Positions 12,871-23,914 of a stretch of DNA of 64,000 bases are shown piece after piece. The position numbers and the translations under genes are program-made. Each line of letters starts with the position of its first letter. The stretch's first letter is position 1. This DNA is from Eretmocerus hayati (lineage: Eukaryota; Arthropoda; Insecta; Hymenoptera; Aphelinidae): the NCBI GenBank assembly GCA_029851415.1, contig CM056744.1:68194172-68258171 (forward strand). Direction: 5' to 3'. A model generated the notes under the pieces. That model had not been told where the DNA came from. It ran no database searches and saw only the letters and a list, made by a program, of their open reading frames with translations.

Positions 12871-13194
12871 TTGATTGGTATTGGCTTGGGGGCCGGGTAC
12901 TAGGTGGTTTCGCCTGAGCTACTAACACTTTTCGCAGCTTGCTCGTCCCAGTGTTACACAGACTCCACTGTGAACGTTTGACTGGTAACCGTCGAGGTTC
13001 CTCATCGGATACTCCTCTCCCGATATCTAGTCCTTGATCGGTACCGGCCGGAGGACCGGTTACTAGGTGCGTTCGCTGACGCTACTAACACTGTTCTTAC
13101 GCGGTTTGCTCGTATCAGTATTTTTGCGGGTCCCCGCCGCCTTACGTTTGACTGGTCGCCGTCGAGGTTCTTAGCCTCTATTCCCAGTAGCCGC
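12871..13194 (+). repeat. Two tandem diverged units of about 162 bp
   Basis: Units start at 12,871 and 13,033. They share TTGATYGGTAYYGGC near the start, then GGTACTAGGTG/GGTTACTAGGTG, GCTACTAACACT, a TTGCTCGT segment and CGTTTGACTGGT ending in CGTCGAGGTTC. Their divergence is moderate. They could be part of an old retrotransposon LTR, but no partner is visible. Confidence 0.75.
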
Positions 13195-14585
13195 GTAGTC
13201 TACATGATGCGCCGGTGCAAGGTTTTACGGGAGGACCGGTAAGACAGATTTGAAATTGAAATCCAAATTTTTCTTACTCGAGTTGGAATCGAAAAGGAAT
13301 GAAGTTATCTTCGCGATCTTGAGTTAGAATGAGAGTTTTCAAAAATTATATTTTGGCAATGTTAAGTTGAAACTGGGGAAGAGAAGGAGTGTAATTTTGC
13401 GGTTCCGAGTTCAAATTGGAACTGAAACTTTCTGGTTGCAAACTTGAAATCGGGATTGAAAAAAAAAAAAAATGAAAAATACAATCCTGCAACGTCGAGC
13501 TCGGGCACCGCGAATTTTACTTTTACGTGAATTTTTGGAGGTACTTATGTTGGTTAGCCGTTTCAATTCTGAGTGATGACGAGGATGAGCAAGCCATCGA
13601 TATCTCGTGTTATTAAGGCTAATCATGTGAACGTCGATGATCGGATGCAACTTGGATCCTCTGAGATTGATGGGCATAGGATCACGAATGAAATTTTGAA
13701 TCACATCCCAGTCAACGTCGAAGAAATTGGGGTCCATCCGGACATTACGCTTACATATCGGGCCGTATCTTTTTACCCTCTATCTGGAGTGATGATTGAA
13801 TAATTTCCGTCTTCCTTGTCTTCTCCCATCCCAATCCGACAGTATCATTTGTCTTTTGCATTAGTTCTGAGAAGGAATGAAACAATTTCATATCTGGCGT
13901 TCCTATCGAGCCCGGTGAAATCTCGCGACGCCCGAATAACGATTAATCAATACCTATGATTATGGGAGAAGCTAGATCTCTCGAGAGCGCTGATAGATGG
14001 ATATCATGTTTTCCATAAGCTTCTGAACGAGTGTCTACTCAATTTTGTATGATCAAGAATTTAGGTGCTCGTACAACATGCCTGCTGCGGTTTGACTTCA
14101 TTCATCTCTGCAACTCCCGCTTAGTATGAATGAAGGTGAGGAGCTCGGAAAACCGATGGTGCATGATTCACCAGTATAAATGCTCAGTAATCTTATTAGT
14201 TGGTCGGGGAATTTTGTCTAGTGTCCACTCAATCTCGTCGGGGTACATTGGTCAAGATTGATCCGGGTGTCTTTGAATGTTCTCCAGATAGCTGAAAGTA
14301 ATCTTCAGCAATTCCCAATGAAATTCGTCCAAAGTATTGGGCACGTATCTCCTTACCCATCTTTTAAGGTCTCAGTAACCATCCGGAGTGATCACAGACG
14401 CATGTCACGAGACAAAAGACTTTGTCTTTCAGTCAACCAAATGTTGGGAGTTTTGAGAAATTTCTCATATGTGGGGTCTGTGTATCTCAGATGAGTCATG
14501 AAACAGCTTTTTGTGAATTGTTCATGAGCTCTGGTATTCCTTCCAAGTGATAACTGCACGAATCAGATGTATGCTATTTCCTCAC
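13195..14585. other. AT-rich stretch, no recognised gene
   Basis: This contains an A-run (13,459-13,471) and scattered short frames. It was checked on the minus strand for further sphingomyelinase exons downstream of the exon at 14,586-14,770 (the Cys-rich C-terminus of that family); none could be supported. Confidence 0.5.
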
Positions 14586-14770
14586 CTGTAGTAAATATCG
14601 AATATGCCAAGTTCCTTGGACATTTGATCTACGAGTGCGTCCCAATCTTTTGGCAACAAAGATGGCATCTGAAAAACTTGACGAGGGCTGTAGAGCTTAG
14701 TCCAGACAGGAAAGTCATAAAGATTTGCTTCCTTGAGGTCCATGACGTATGTTTCATGATCAATAACGAT
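14586..14770 (-). CDS. Acid sphingomyelinase-like exon (C-terminal region, partial gene)
   Basis: This exon resembles the C-terminal part of sphingomyelin phosphodiesterase (acid sphingomyelinase), a secreted or lysosomal metallophosphatase-fold enzyme that cleaves sphingomyelin to ceramide and phosphocholine. The 61 codons have no stop. They start with IVIDHETYVMDLKEAN, matching the family segment 'DHETYxxxLxxAN', and continue with WTKLYSPRQVFQM and LPKDWDALVDQM, matching the conserved 'W-x-LY-x-A-R' and 'xxWxxLxxxM' helices. The boundaries look real: on the minus strand the exon is preceded by the acceptor CCACTTTTTTCCAG and followed by the donor CAG|GTGAGG. The exon starts in phase 0 and ends in phase 2. 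The catalytic metal-binding exons and the Cys-rich tail are not recognisable nearby. The sequence upstream (plus 14,771-15,193) shows only faint, stop-broken similarity before the LTR element begins. It may be a gene fragment or one exon of a long-intron gene. Confidence 0.75.
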
Positions 14771-15193
14771 CTGGAAAAAAGTGGGGTTTTTCTGCTATCA
14801 CTGTATGATTCACTCTTTGGAAGGAAGTGCAGACCGACAGAGAACAGCATTGCGCATCATCAATAGGAGGGGAATCTTCATGGGAAAAGGAGTAGTTGAT
14901 GATTTATTCATCCGTTGAGTAGGGACTACATGAGACTCTCACTTGATTTCCCCCAGACTCATTCTGAGGCATAAAATAGTTGAGTGGAGATTCCCAGTGC
15001 ACTCAATCAGGGTGAAATTGTCTGAACTCCTGGGAGATGTAACCAGGAATTCCGTAGAGATCAGGATCTTGATGATGACATCCTATTTCCTACCAAGATA
15101 TGCTGCTAAGCACATACCAGTCATTCCACGCGAAACAGACCTGCGGAAGAGGGTCATGTCTCGCACTATCATTGCAGCTTTTTCACTCAATTC

Positions 15194-16357
15194 TGCAACG
15201 AGGCTCATTGCAGCACACTTTCGGGCTTTCATATAGGCCCGGTTGGTCCCGCCATCCGGGAGATGGCAGCACCTCCAAGTTCTACTTACCGGCCGGCGTG
15301 GCGCGCCCGTCGCTGGCGGAAGCCAAGCCGCGCGCCGCCGGCCGGCACTTCAAGGATGGCCGCCGCTTCGTATAGACCTCCTCGCATGAGATTCTCGTCG
15401 AGCTTGCCTCGTAAGCGCCCTTTCCTCGAGCAGCAGAGCAGAGTAGCAGCAGCAGAGCGGATTATTGTTCCGCGTGTGCCAAACAATTAGTGTTCGCGTC
15501 ATGGGTGCCCTGGAGTTTCACCCCTGAGTGCTTGTGTGTGTGTGGTACTTCATTTCGCTTGCCAGCTCACTCACCCTATATCTCGCCCCAGGAGGCCCCG
15601 CGGGGAGGGCATCGTGAGCTGGCTCGAGGGTGGCACACCAGCTGGTGCCACTCACGGCGTCCACGAAGCAGAGCCCCAGGACAGTCTCGACGGCAATATA
15701 GCAGCAATGGTGAGTGAATTGTGGTCACCCGCATGCCCCGTGATGCCCCACGCCCGGTGTAGTGTTGGATCTAGTGACGCCCGACAATCGTGTCGTCGCC
15801 CCAGGTCCCCCATTGTTTCGCGCGACGTGTCCTTGCGACGTGAACCTGCCCCGCGTCGTCACCCGAGTCAACTCGCTCCCATGAGGGTCCAGCCCTGGAG
15901 CAACGCCAGTTTTCCATCGTCCGGGTGACTCGCGCAACAGGTTTCACGAGGGCAGTGGACATTTTGCCCGCGTGCGCGAGTTCGGAACGCCATTTTGTAC
16001 GCCCCAGTGAATATCCGGTGATGAAGGAAGTTAGTTCAGCGGAGTGTTAGTGCGTGCGCATTGCGAGTGGGGAAGCCCCGCCTCTCGATATATGGGCGTT
16101 TCCGATCCAAGCGAGTGTGAGAGTGACACCTCGATATATGGGCACATTTTCCCCGAAACGAGTTTTGGAACTTAGTGTTTTTACTGACAGATGGACAATT
16201 TGAGAGACTTTTCTGCCGCGTGCGGCCTTTGTATTTAGGATTATTGACTTGCGCGTCGTTACACAATAGTTTCTAATAGCAATAAACGCCGTTTGTATTT
16301 TCATAGGAATCGTGAGTGAATATCTTCCCTGTGTCCGCAGACAACCGTTCATTTTCA
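15194..16357 (+). repeat. 5' long terminal repeat
   Basis: The repeat starts TGCAACGAGGCTC and ends near ...CATTTTCA, matching 23,915-25,024 throughout with substitutions and small indels. It contains a ~70-bp segment (about 15,610-15,680) that the 3' copy lacks. It ends with an AATAAACG-like stretch (16,279-16,286) that could serve as a polyadenylation signal. A short motif, CTCGATATATGGGC, occurs twice around 16,084 and 16,131. Confidence 0.8.
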
Positions 16358-16542
16358 GACCCTCCCGTCAGCCCAGATCCACGAGATACGAGATTCGGGC
16401 TCAGAGACGGACGCTCGAGCGAGAGCAAGTAATTCTGAGGATGATGCAAGTGCCCATGTGGCCTATATGAACACCCAACGAGACTGGTAGAACGCCATCC
16501 GATACCCACAACAGTCAGTCCCAAGCGGTACATGATACGTCC

Positions 16543-17164
16543 AATTCCAATCCTCAAGAGTCATGAGATCAGGGAAAATTTGTCGAGTAACTATTTAGCA
16601 AAATCTAAACGTAAAACGAATGAAGAGTGAATGAAAAATACTAATTTCAACTCTTGAGAGTCGTGAGATCAAGAGGAGTATGTCGAGTAATTGTTTTGCA
16701 GAATCTTAACGTGAAACGCATAGATGAGGATTGATAGAATTAAAATTGGATTTTCTCGGTAATTTTGACTAGAGTTACTTACCATCTCTACTGATATATT
16801 GAGAATTATCATCTATCTAGACCCATGGGAATACAACGGAAACCAGAAGATTCAATCCAGCACTGATCGCTTTAGTTCAGTCTTCTTCTTATGGGTCTAT
16901 GAATATATCAGTAGAGATGGTGAGTAACTCAAGTCGAGTCAAAATTACCGAGAAAATCCAATTTTAATTCTATCAATCCTTATCTATGCGTTTCACGTTA
17001 AGATTCTGCAAAACAATTACTCGACATTTTTTTCTTGATCTCACGACTCTCAAGAGTCGAAATTAGTATTTTTCATTCTCTCTTCATTCGTTTTACATTT
17101 AGATTTTGCTGAATAGTCACTCGACATATTTTCCTTGATCTCATGACTCTTAAGGATTGGAATT
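16543..17164. mobile_element. Fold-back (MITE-like) element with ~300-bp arms
   Basis: This is a long imperfect palindrome centred near 16,854. It begins AATTCCAATCCTCAAGAGTC and ends with the matching reverse complement at 17,164. Each arm itself contains two ~110-bp direct subrepeats (each with CTCAAGAGTC/CTTGAGAGTC ... TGAGATCA ... GTCGAGTAA). There is no coding capacity. It sits between the 5' LTR and pol of the gypsy-like element and is probably a later insertion. Confidence 0.9.
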
Positions 17165-18750
17165 CATATTTTGACTCCAGATAAAATTTCAGAGGGAAAG
17201 GATGGCCATACTCGCCAAGTTAGACTTTTGGAAAAAGTGAAGTGGGAAAGGGGAAGATTTCAACACTTGGCTATGGTAATGACTGAATATCCTCAGATTG
17301 AAAAACATGCTGTAAATAGTAGAAAAACACAGAAAAATTCTATGTATCTCATCCATAAAAATCATTCTCCTAATGAACACTAGTGTGCTTAATTCTAAGA
17401 TTAATATTCTTTGATCATGAGCAAAGAAAAATCTGGAGAAGTACAACTTTGTATTTTTGATAGCAAGACTTGGAATTAGTTCATGAAATTGACTTGAGTT
17501 GATGCGACGACTCCTAACCCAAGAGAAAATTTTTGGATCCCGAGGAACTTTTAGATTGTGGAAATTCCCTACATGAGTTGGTTCGTCCTTTCTTCAGCAA
17601 GGAAGGATGCTAACTATCAAAGTAAATAATTAATGACTAATTAATAAATGAAACATAGAATGATCGCACTGCATCGGTTGCCCAATATTTTTTACCAGAG
17701 CAAAAAACTAAAATATATTCCATCTAGGGCATTGGTAATTCGTACCACATCAAGAAGTTGGAGAAATCCGTGCAAAGTCATTCTGAGGGGAATGAATGTT
17801 CAATAGCATTATGTGATGACTGTTTAGATTTGTGATAAAATGATCGTCAAGATACATCCGGATAGATGTAGGGGTCCACTTTGTTTAGTGGTTGACTTCT
17901 CAACCAATAATTTTTTCAATTTGAACTTACCAATTTCCACCAAGAGCGTAAATGTGCCTGTCTTTCTCCATAATACTCTCGATAGAACTGATGAACCCTG
18001 TGCAACTCTCTAATCCTAATCAGAAATCAACTTATGCCATCATGCTCTCAAAGTATATGACAAGAATGTGAGTGGCACACGTCAAGAAAGTAGAGTCCGT
18101 ATACCATATGAGTGAGAGTCTAGCTGAGACTTTTGGATTGAGAGTATTACGCAATGGAGGTATGTTATTCAAAAGTAACCAGAGCAGCGCCAGAGATCAG
18201 TGCTTATATATCACAACAACTCTTCTTGGACAGTCGTCAATTGGACCGACCTGTCTCACAACGTCTAAATGTGAGAGACGATCTCTCTTAATGTATTGGA
18301 CATTAACAGGTTTTCATTGAGACGCGAAAAGGAACACTAAGGATATTCCATTGGTTGCACTCTTCTCCAACTAGAGTGGTTAATGATGAACTTTCCTTCG
18401 AGACGCACAATTTATAGCTTCAGTATTGGGTTTGTCCGAAGTATTGAGGGAACTGAAAGTCAACACACTGCTGGAATGTAGATTGATACTGGCACTCATT
18501 TTTCCTCATGATCAAATCCTAAATTCTCCAGATATTTTTGAAGATCAATTCTTGGCACTGCACAACAGCAAGAATGGCTTTTGGCCCATTCAGGCCTATT
18601 ATTCTCATATCACTCCAGACAAAATAACACACAACAATAGGTGGCTCTCATTCCTCCAACAATCACGTTTGGCATCAATTGGCATTCCATCTCTGCTGTT
18701 ATATCTCTATACGTAATATTTATAATCAAAATAACGGGAAGAGTATAGTT
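17165..18750. other. AT-rich internal sequence, no recognised gene
   Basis: This lies inside the LTR-element interval where gag would be expected. Short frames exist on both strands but none has a capsid, matrix or other recognisable motif. It may be foreign DNA inserted in the element or host sequence between two element fragments. Confidence 0.5.
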
Positions 18751-19088
18751 CAACGGAATGCTGAAAACGCCGTCTGCTAATACACATACGGACCCGTCTC
18801 GCAGTCGACCAACCCGCGTGGTCGACATAAACAATCGATTGTGTTCGACTTCGAGTGTCTTGACGCGGCTGAAAATGAAAATCTTGACGCGAAAAAATTG
18901 GGAAGGGTCGAAATTAGTGAGCAAGATATTTTGGCACTACACGCTGTCAGCGGCAAAACGACTCGACAATATCCTTGTTGAGGATCGACATAACGGGTTC
19001 AGAGGGATTGAGACCCCCCTGAACCCAGAAAAGCATGAAATAAGTAAGTTCGACAAAATCCATGAGGTTAAAACGGCCCAACTCAGCG

Positions 19089-19108
19089 TATATAAGGCAC
19101 GGTGGCCT

Positions 19109-19152
<44 letters not shown>
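19089..19152 (+). repeat. TATA-like motif followed by a (CT)20 microsatellite
   Basis: TATATAAG at 19,089-19,096 is followed 16 bp later by a pure CT dinucleotide run (19,113-19,152). The arrangement sits ~100 bp upstream of the first pol-like codons. The TATA-like match may be chance; the microsatellite is certain. Confidence 0.7.
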
Positions 19153-19157
<5 letters not shown>

Positions 19158-19282
19158 ACATGTTCTCTTTCATATACTCGCCAGCAAGGCGCTATCGCGC
19201 TCTTTGACCAGAGAACCGCATATACGCCGAGTGCGCTGGCCTCGTCGTTGTAGAAGATGATGGCAAAGCCCATCTCGAGGAA

Positions 19283-21272
19283 GTGGTCAGAGAGACGACT
19301 GCCCAAGCAGCTGACAAGGTCGGATGGACCAATCTCCGCGAACATAACATTGAATTGCTGGACCATACGCCTATACGCCATCAACCGCGACGTCTTTCTC
19401 CAAAAATGCTGAAAATCGCAATGGAGGAGGTAAGAGCCCTGTACGGTTCGAAGCGTATCAGGCCGTGTCAAAGCGCTTGGAGCTGTGCTCCAGTATTGAT
19501 CAGGAAGTCAGATGGAACTTACCGCTTCTGTATTGACTATCGAGACCTGAATAAAAAAACGAGAAAGGACACGTACCCCTCCCCAATATGGACTCCATCC
19601 TGGACAAGCTGAGAAAGGCAAAATACCTGTCAAAAATAGACTTGGAAAGCGCCTATCACCATGTACCAGTAGAGGAGGGGAGCCAGGAGTACACCTGCTT
19701 CAGCCTACCGGGCGTTGGATTCTGGTGCTGGTGTGTTATGCCCTTCGGGCTCGGTAATGCCCTTGCGACCTGGATGTGCCTAATCGACGAGATCCTGGGC
19801 CCAGAACTGGAGCCATTTGTTCTTGTGTATCTTGAAGACATTATTATCGCGACAGATACGTACGAAGCACATGAAAAATACCTGAAGATAGTGCTGAAAC
19901 GTCTGATTGACGCCGGACTCCAAATAAACCCGGAAAAATGTCAAATCTCCTGTAGAGAATTTAATTATCTCGGACTTATTTTGGACTCCGAAGGTCTCCG
20001 TCCGGATCCAGAGAAAGTTACGCCAGTACGTGAGTTTCCATCACCCAAGAACATACGCTAGCTCCGCTCGTTCCTAGGGATGGTAACTTGGTATTCACGG
20101 TTTATTCACCACGATGCCGAAATCAAAGTACCGTTGTTGAGGCTGCTGCGTAGAGACACGCCGTGGGCATGGAAGGAGGAGCACCAGGAAGCATTTGACA
20201 GGTTGGAACAGGCCCTAACCCGTGCTCCAGTGTTAGCTAGGCCGGATTTTTCGAAAATCTTCGCCATACAGACCGATGCTTTGGCCTTGAGCCTGGGCGC
20301 CGTGCTGACCCAACAGGGGGAAGACGGTGAACACCCAATTGTTTACCTTAGCCGCAGTCTTACGCCAGCTGAACGTAATTATTTCGTCAGCGAGAGAAAG
20401 CTGCTGGCGGTTTTGTGGGCTATCAAGAAGCTACGTCCTCATATTGAGGGGTACAAGTTTCAGGTGATCACTGATCACAGTGCACTGAAATAGCTACGAA
20501 ATTTGAAGGATCCGACGGGACGCCTGTCTCACTGAACTCCAAGAATGGGACTTTGAGGTCATCCACCGCAGCTGCAGTAGAGGAGTTGATGATATTCCGT
20601 TGGAAAATGCCAGAATATTCCTTATCAGATAATGGGAAAAAATTCGATAACAAAATCGTAGACACCATGTTGGAGGAGTACGGGGTGCGGCACATCAAGA
20701 GCCCACCATACCTTCCTCAAGTAAACGTAGTTGAACGTTCAAATAAAGTGCTCAAGACCATGATTTCACAGTTCGTTCAGAACGATCACAGGAACTGGGA
20801 TGATCACATTCATGAGTTTCGTCACGCCATCAACACTGCGGTACAACCTAGCACCAAAGTTTCTCCGGCGTTCCTGCATTATGGACGTCATCTAACGCCA
20901 GTGAAAAGTTCGAGACGAAAACTCGAAGGTAATAAACTGATCGAGAACATGAGAGTAGAAGAATGGGCGAACCGAATGGAACGTTTAGACGCGTTACGAG
21001 AACTGTTAGTTCGCCATAACGCCGAGAGTAGGGAAAAACATGCGAAGCACTATAACGCCGGTCGGAAGAACGTGACTTTCCAAGTAGGAGATCTCGTCGG
21101 CAGACGAATGCATTTCTTGTCGAACGCCGCGAACAAGTTCAATGCAAAACTAGCGCCAAAGTTGGAAGGTCCACTGACGGTCGTGAAGGTGGAGTCTCCA
21201 GTAGTGTACGTATTAGCGGATGCGTCGGGACAAGGAACGTGTGACGTACCAATATCCCAGATGAAACGGTAG
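19283..21272 (+). pseudogene. Ty3/gypsy pol: reverse transcriptase, RNase H, integrase (broken)
   Basis: The protein would copy element RNA into DNA and integrate it. The order is as follows. RT fingers 19,283-19,585 have PRRLSPKML and [15 protein letters not shown] palm 19,588-20,061 has KIDLESAYHHV, MPFGLGNA and the active-site box YLEDIIIA. The connection and RNase H span 20,080-20,493, with LGMVTWYSRFI, APVLARPDFS, ERKLLAVLWAIKKLRP and ITDHSALK. The integrase remnant 20,600-21,272 has LSDNGKKF, PPYLPQVNVVER and a C-terminal VGDLV/GPLTVVKV module. Breaks: a frameshift near 19,580, in-frame TAG stops at 20,059 and 20,491, a further shift near 20,525, and a deletion joining the end of RNase H to mid-integrase. 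The deletion removes the zinc-binding domain and the first catalytic Asp. The usual second Asp of YxDD is Glu here. It cannot be active. Confidence 0.93.
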
Positions 21273-21415
21273 ATACCCCCTCGAAAGACGACCAAGTAGT
21301 TAGCTTGCATGAGACTGCTTGGAAATTGCATGCCTGAACTCTGATTGAGAACGAAGATTAACCATATCTTGTTTCAGGTATGGTCACGTCAACGCCCGAG
21401 GGGAGTGGATAGCCC

Positions 21416-23680
21416 ATGGACAACGCCGGTCAAATGACGCCAGAGAACAGCCATGACCAGGAGGACCAACGGAGCTGCTCACCCTGTCCTGCCGACATGG
21501 TTCAGGATGAGGCACAGACCATATGGAGGCAATATTCCGAGGTACGACGTGCTCGGAGGGCGTCTCGGGATCGAAACGAGAATCGTGGAGCGTCAACGCC
21601 AGACAGTGGTCTGGACGTGAATCGCTCCTTCAAGACCCCGCCGTACCCCCTGCCTACAGAGCCGGTCCAACAGCTGCAAGGGCGCGAAATGCAGCTAAGG
21701 TTGGTCCGCGTAGAAAGCACGGACAGCGGGCAGAGCAGCCCCTCTACAACCAGTGATCCCCAATCTCCAGAACCGTGGGATGCTGCGACCCCACCACCGG
21801 ACATTGAAGTCCCGACGGCGAGTACCAGGGCGATTCCCAAGGTGAGGCCTACGCCACGCCAGGCAAGAGACCGAGCGAACCACTCAAGACCGGAGCCGAT
21901 TGGAGAAGAGTCCAAAAACGACGAAACGAGTCCAGGAGGATTGGAACAGCCTGAAAATCAACAGCACCCGGTGGCGCTCGACCCTGTCGGGGACTCGGCG
22001 CGCGCCCAACAAGAACTGGAGGCCATGGTAGCGGCCCCCAGCCCTCGCCCACCATCACCAGGCCAGTTTGAATGACCGTCAGCACCACCGGAGCGCAGCA
22101 CCACGCCACCCCGTCCACCAACAGCAAGATCGACCACACGCCCGTCAAGACGGCGAAAAGAGCCCTTAGGAGATGCCCCACTTGACCTTTACCGCGACCC
22201 CGCACCCATCTTAGACCCTGAAGACTTGACGGAGTGCGAACGACGCCAGATAGAGCGAGATGCTGAGTACCAGGTCCGCACCGAGTGGAACCCGGGCGAC
22301 CCCTGGCCGGACTACCTGGACCGGCGCGAGAAAGTGGCGAGGATGCTGCGACCCGATCAGCCCGTGCAATATCCTGCTCGAGCACCCACCAAACGACCAC
22401 GCCAGATGCGAGGAGAGGGTTGGAACCCCGGAGTAGCCCTGCTGATAAGAGCAGAGCGCAGTCGGTGCCGCAGCCCTGTTCGACGCTCTCGAGGTCTTGA
22501 GCGGGAGGCGATGCCGCAGCCCCGACCTCGCTCGATCAGCCATGGGCACCAGGAGACCGCAGAAGAGGAACTAATGCTCCGACATGACGATGGGTCCAAG
22601 CGTCGACGCCAGAACCCAAATCGACAAATGCAGGCCTCAGACCGACGCGCTTTCCAGGACTGCCACGCTCGGTCGCCATCATCACCTCCAGGTCCCCATA
22701 ATCTGTCCCGCGAGCAATCGGAGGAGGCACAGGAGCCCTTCCAGGAGGAGATCCAGCGACTGTCGGCCCAGGCCACCCGGGCAGCCTGCATAGAGGACTC
22801 TCCCGTCAGACCAGCAACGCCACCACCCCGGGATTCAGAGCCGTCAGAGGGCTCCATAGAGAAAGCCATGGACCAAGCGAATACCGACCTCCAGGACGCC
22901 GCCACGGGACCATGTTCGAGTGGTTGGAATATATGCCCCACGATCAGGACGATCCCTCACCGCAATCCTGTTTCGGGTGTTGGGAACGCGGTCATCAATC
23001 CGTCCGTTGCCATCACCCGGATCCGTACGTCCACTGCGCCAACTGTGGTCGCCAAGGAGTCTCAGTGAGCGGCTGCTCCAGGTGCGGATCCGCGTACCGA
23101 GCCCGGAACGGATCGAGACGGGGTTCTTCCAACCACTCCACCCCGTGCGGAGTTCTTGAGACGTCGCACGCCAGTTCAGCCCCGGACAGAGCCCCTTCAT
23201 CGACCTTAAGAGATCCTTCACGGGTCCTATGAGGCGCTAGCTTACGCCAGAACCCACTAGACCAGATCCTGGACGACGCCCAGCTTGGACTGCGGGACCA
23301 CCTCCACTTCCCAAGGCCAACAACCTGCCCGCCGGAGTGGCGCTTCCGGGGCCGTTCCCGGTTCACCCAATGGTGGTTGACCTGCGAGAGGGCTCACGAC
23401 CACCACCCTACGAGGATACCCCACCGCAGGGACCCGCACCAAGGGCCCGCGCACCTAGACCGGAACGCCGACCAACTGCACCGGACACTCCACCGGCCAA
23501 TCCCGGGAATCAGAGGACCTTCCGGATCCCGGACCTGGCGCGCTTCGTGCCGAATATGATGCCCGACGATCACGATGAGTTCCGAGCTCTAATTGGTGTG
23601 GCCGCTGGATTGTCAGACGAGCTGAAGGAGTTGACTTTCCTGGCCTTTTTCCAGCGCCTCAGTTGCCAAACGCCTTAGGA
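21416..23680 (+). pseudogene. Proline/arginine-rich zinc-knuckle ORF downstream of pol
   Basis: A long reading frame starts at ATG 21,416, 144 bp after the pol stop. It runs to 22,909 with a single in-frame TGA (22,073-22,075). It shifts frame near 22,910 and again before 23,337, ending at 23,678. The product is rich in Pro, Arg, Glu and Gln, as in disordered gag or nucleocapsid regions. At 22,969-23,090 it has CFGCWERGHQSVRC, an exact C-x2-C-x4-H-x4-C zinc knuckle, followed by a second partial knuckle (CANC...GC) in which Val replaces His. The last segment (23,337-23,678) has an ARFVPNMMPDDHDEFRALIG stretch I do not recognise. A nucleic-acid-binding role is inferred from the knuckle only. 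The position after integrase is unusual for a gag-like protein. Confidence 0.72.
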
Positions 23681-23894
23681 CCCTAGGAACCACGCCGAAG
23701 AAGCAGGAACCTCCCACGAACGCCAGAGTGAGGTGACCTCCTGGTATTTCCTTCCTCAATGATGACGAGATATGAGTTGTTTTTTTTGGTTTGTTCCAGT
23801 TTGATTTCGATCACAGATGAAGATAAAGACAACCGAGAGTGCCTACCGGGCCCCGACTCCCTCTGCGGAAGGCCCTCACCCCAGGGAGGGTGTG

Positions 23895-23914
23895 GGGGGA
23901 AAACCCGGGGGTAG
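23895..23914 (+). promoter_or_regulatory. Possible polypurine tract before the 3' LTR
   Basis: A G/A-rich run (GTGGGGGGAAAA, then CCC, then GGGGGTAG) lies immediately 5' of the 3' LTR start at 23,915. This is where plus-strand priming would occur in an LTR retrotransposon. The CCC interruption makes the call tentative. Confidence 0.4.

Noticed and set aside
18947..19471. 174-codon minus-strand frame opposite the pol start
   Set aside because: It spans the CT microsatellite and is antisense to recognisable reverse transcriptase; a shadow frame.
21502..22941. Long minus-strand frames opposite the zinc-knuckle ORF
   Set aside because: They are antisense to the better-supported plus-strand frame with the CCHC motif; GC-rich codon bias keeps the opposite strand open.
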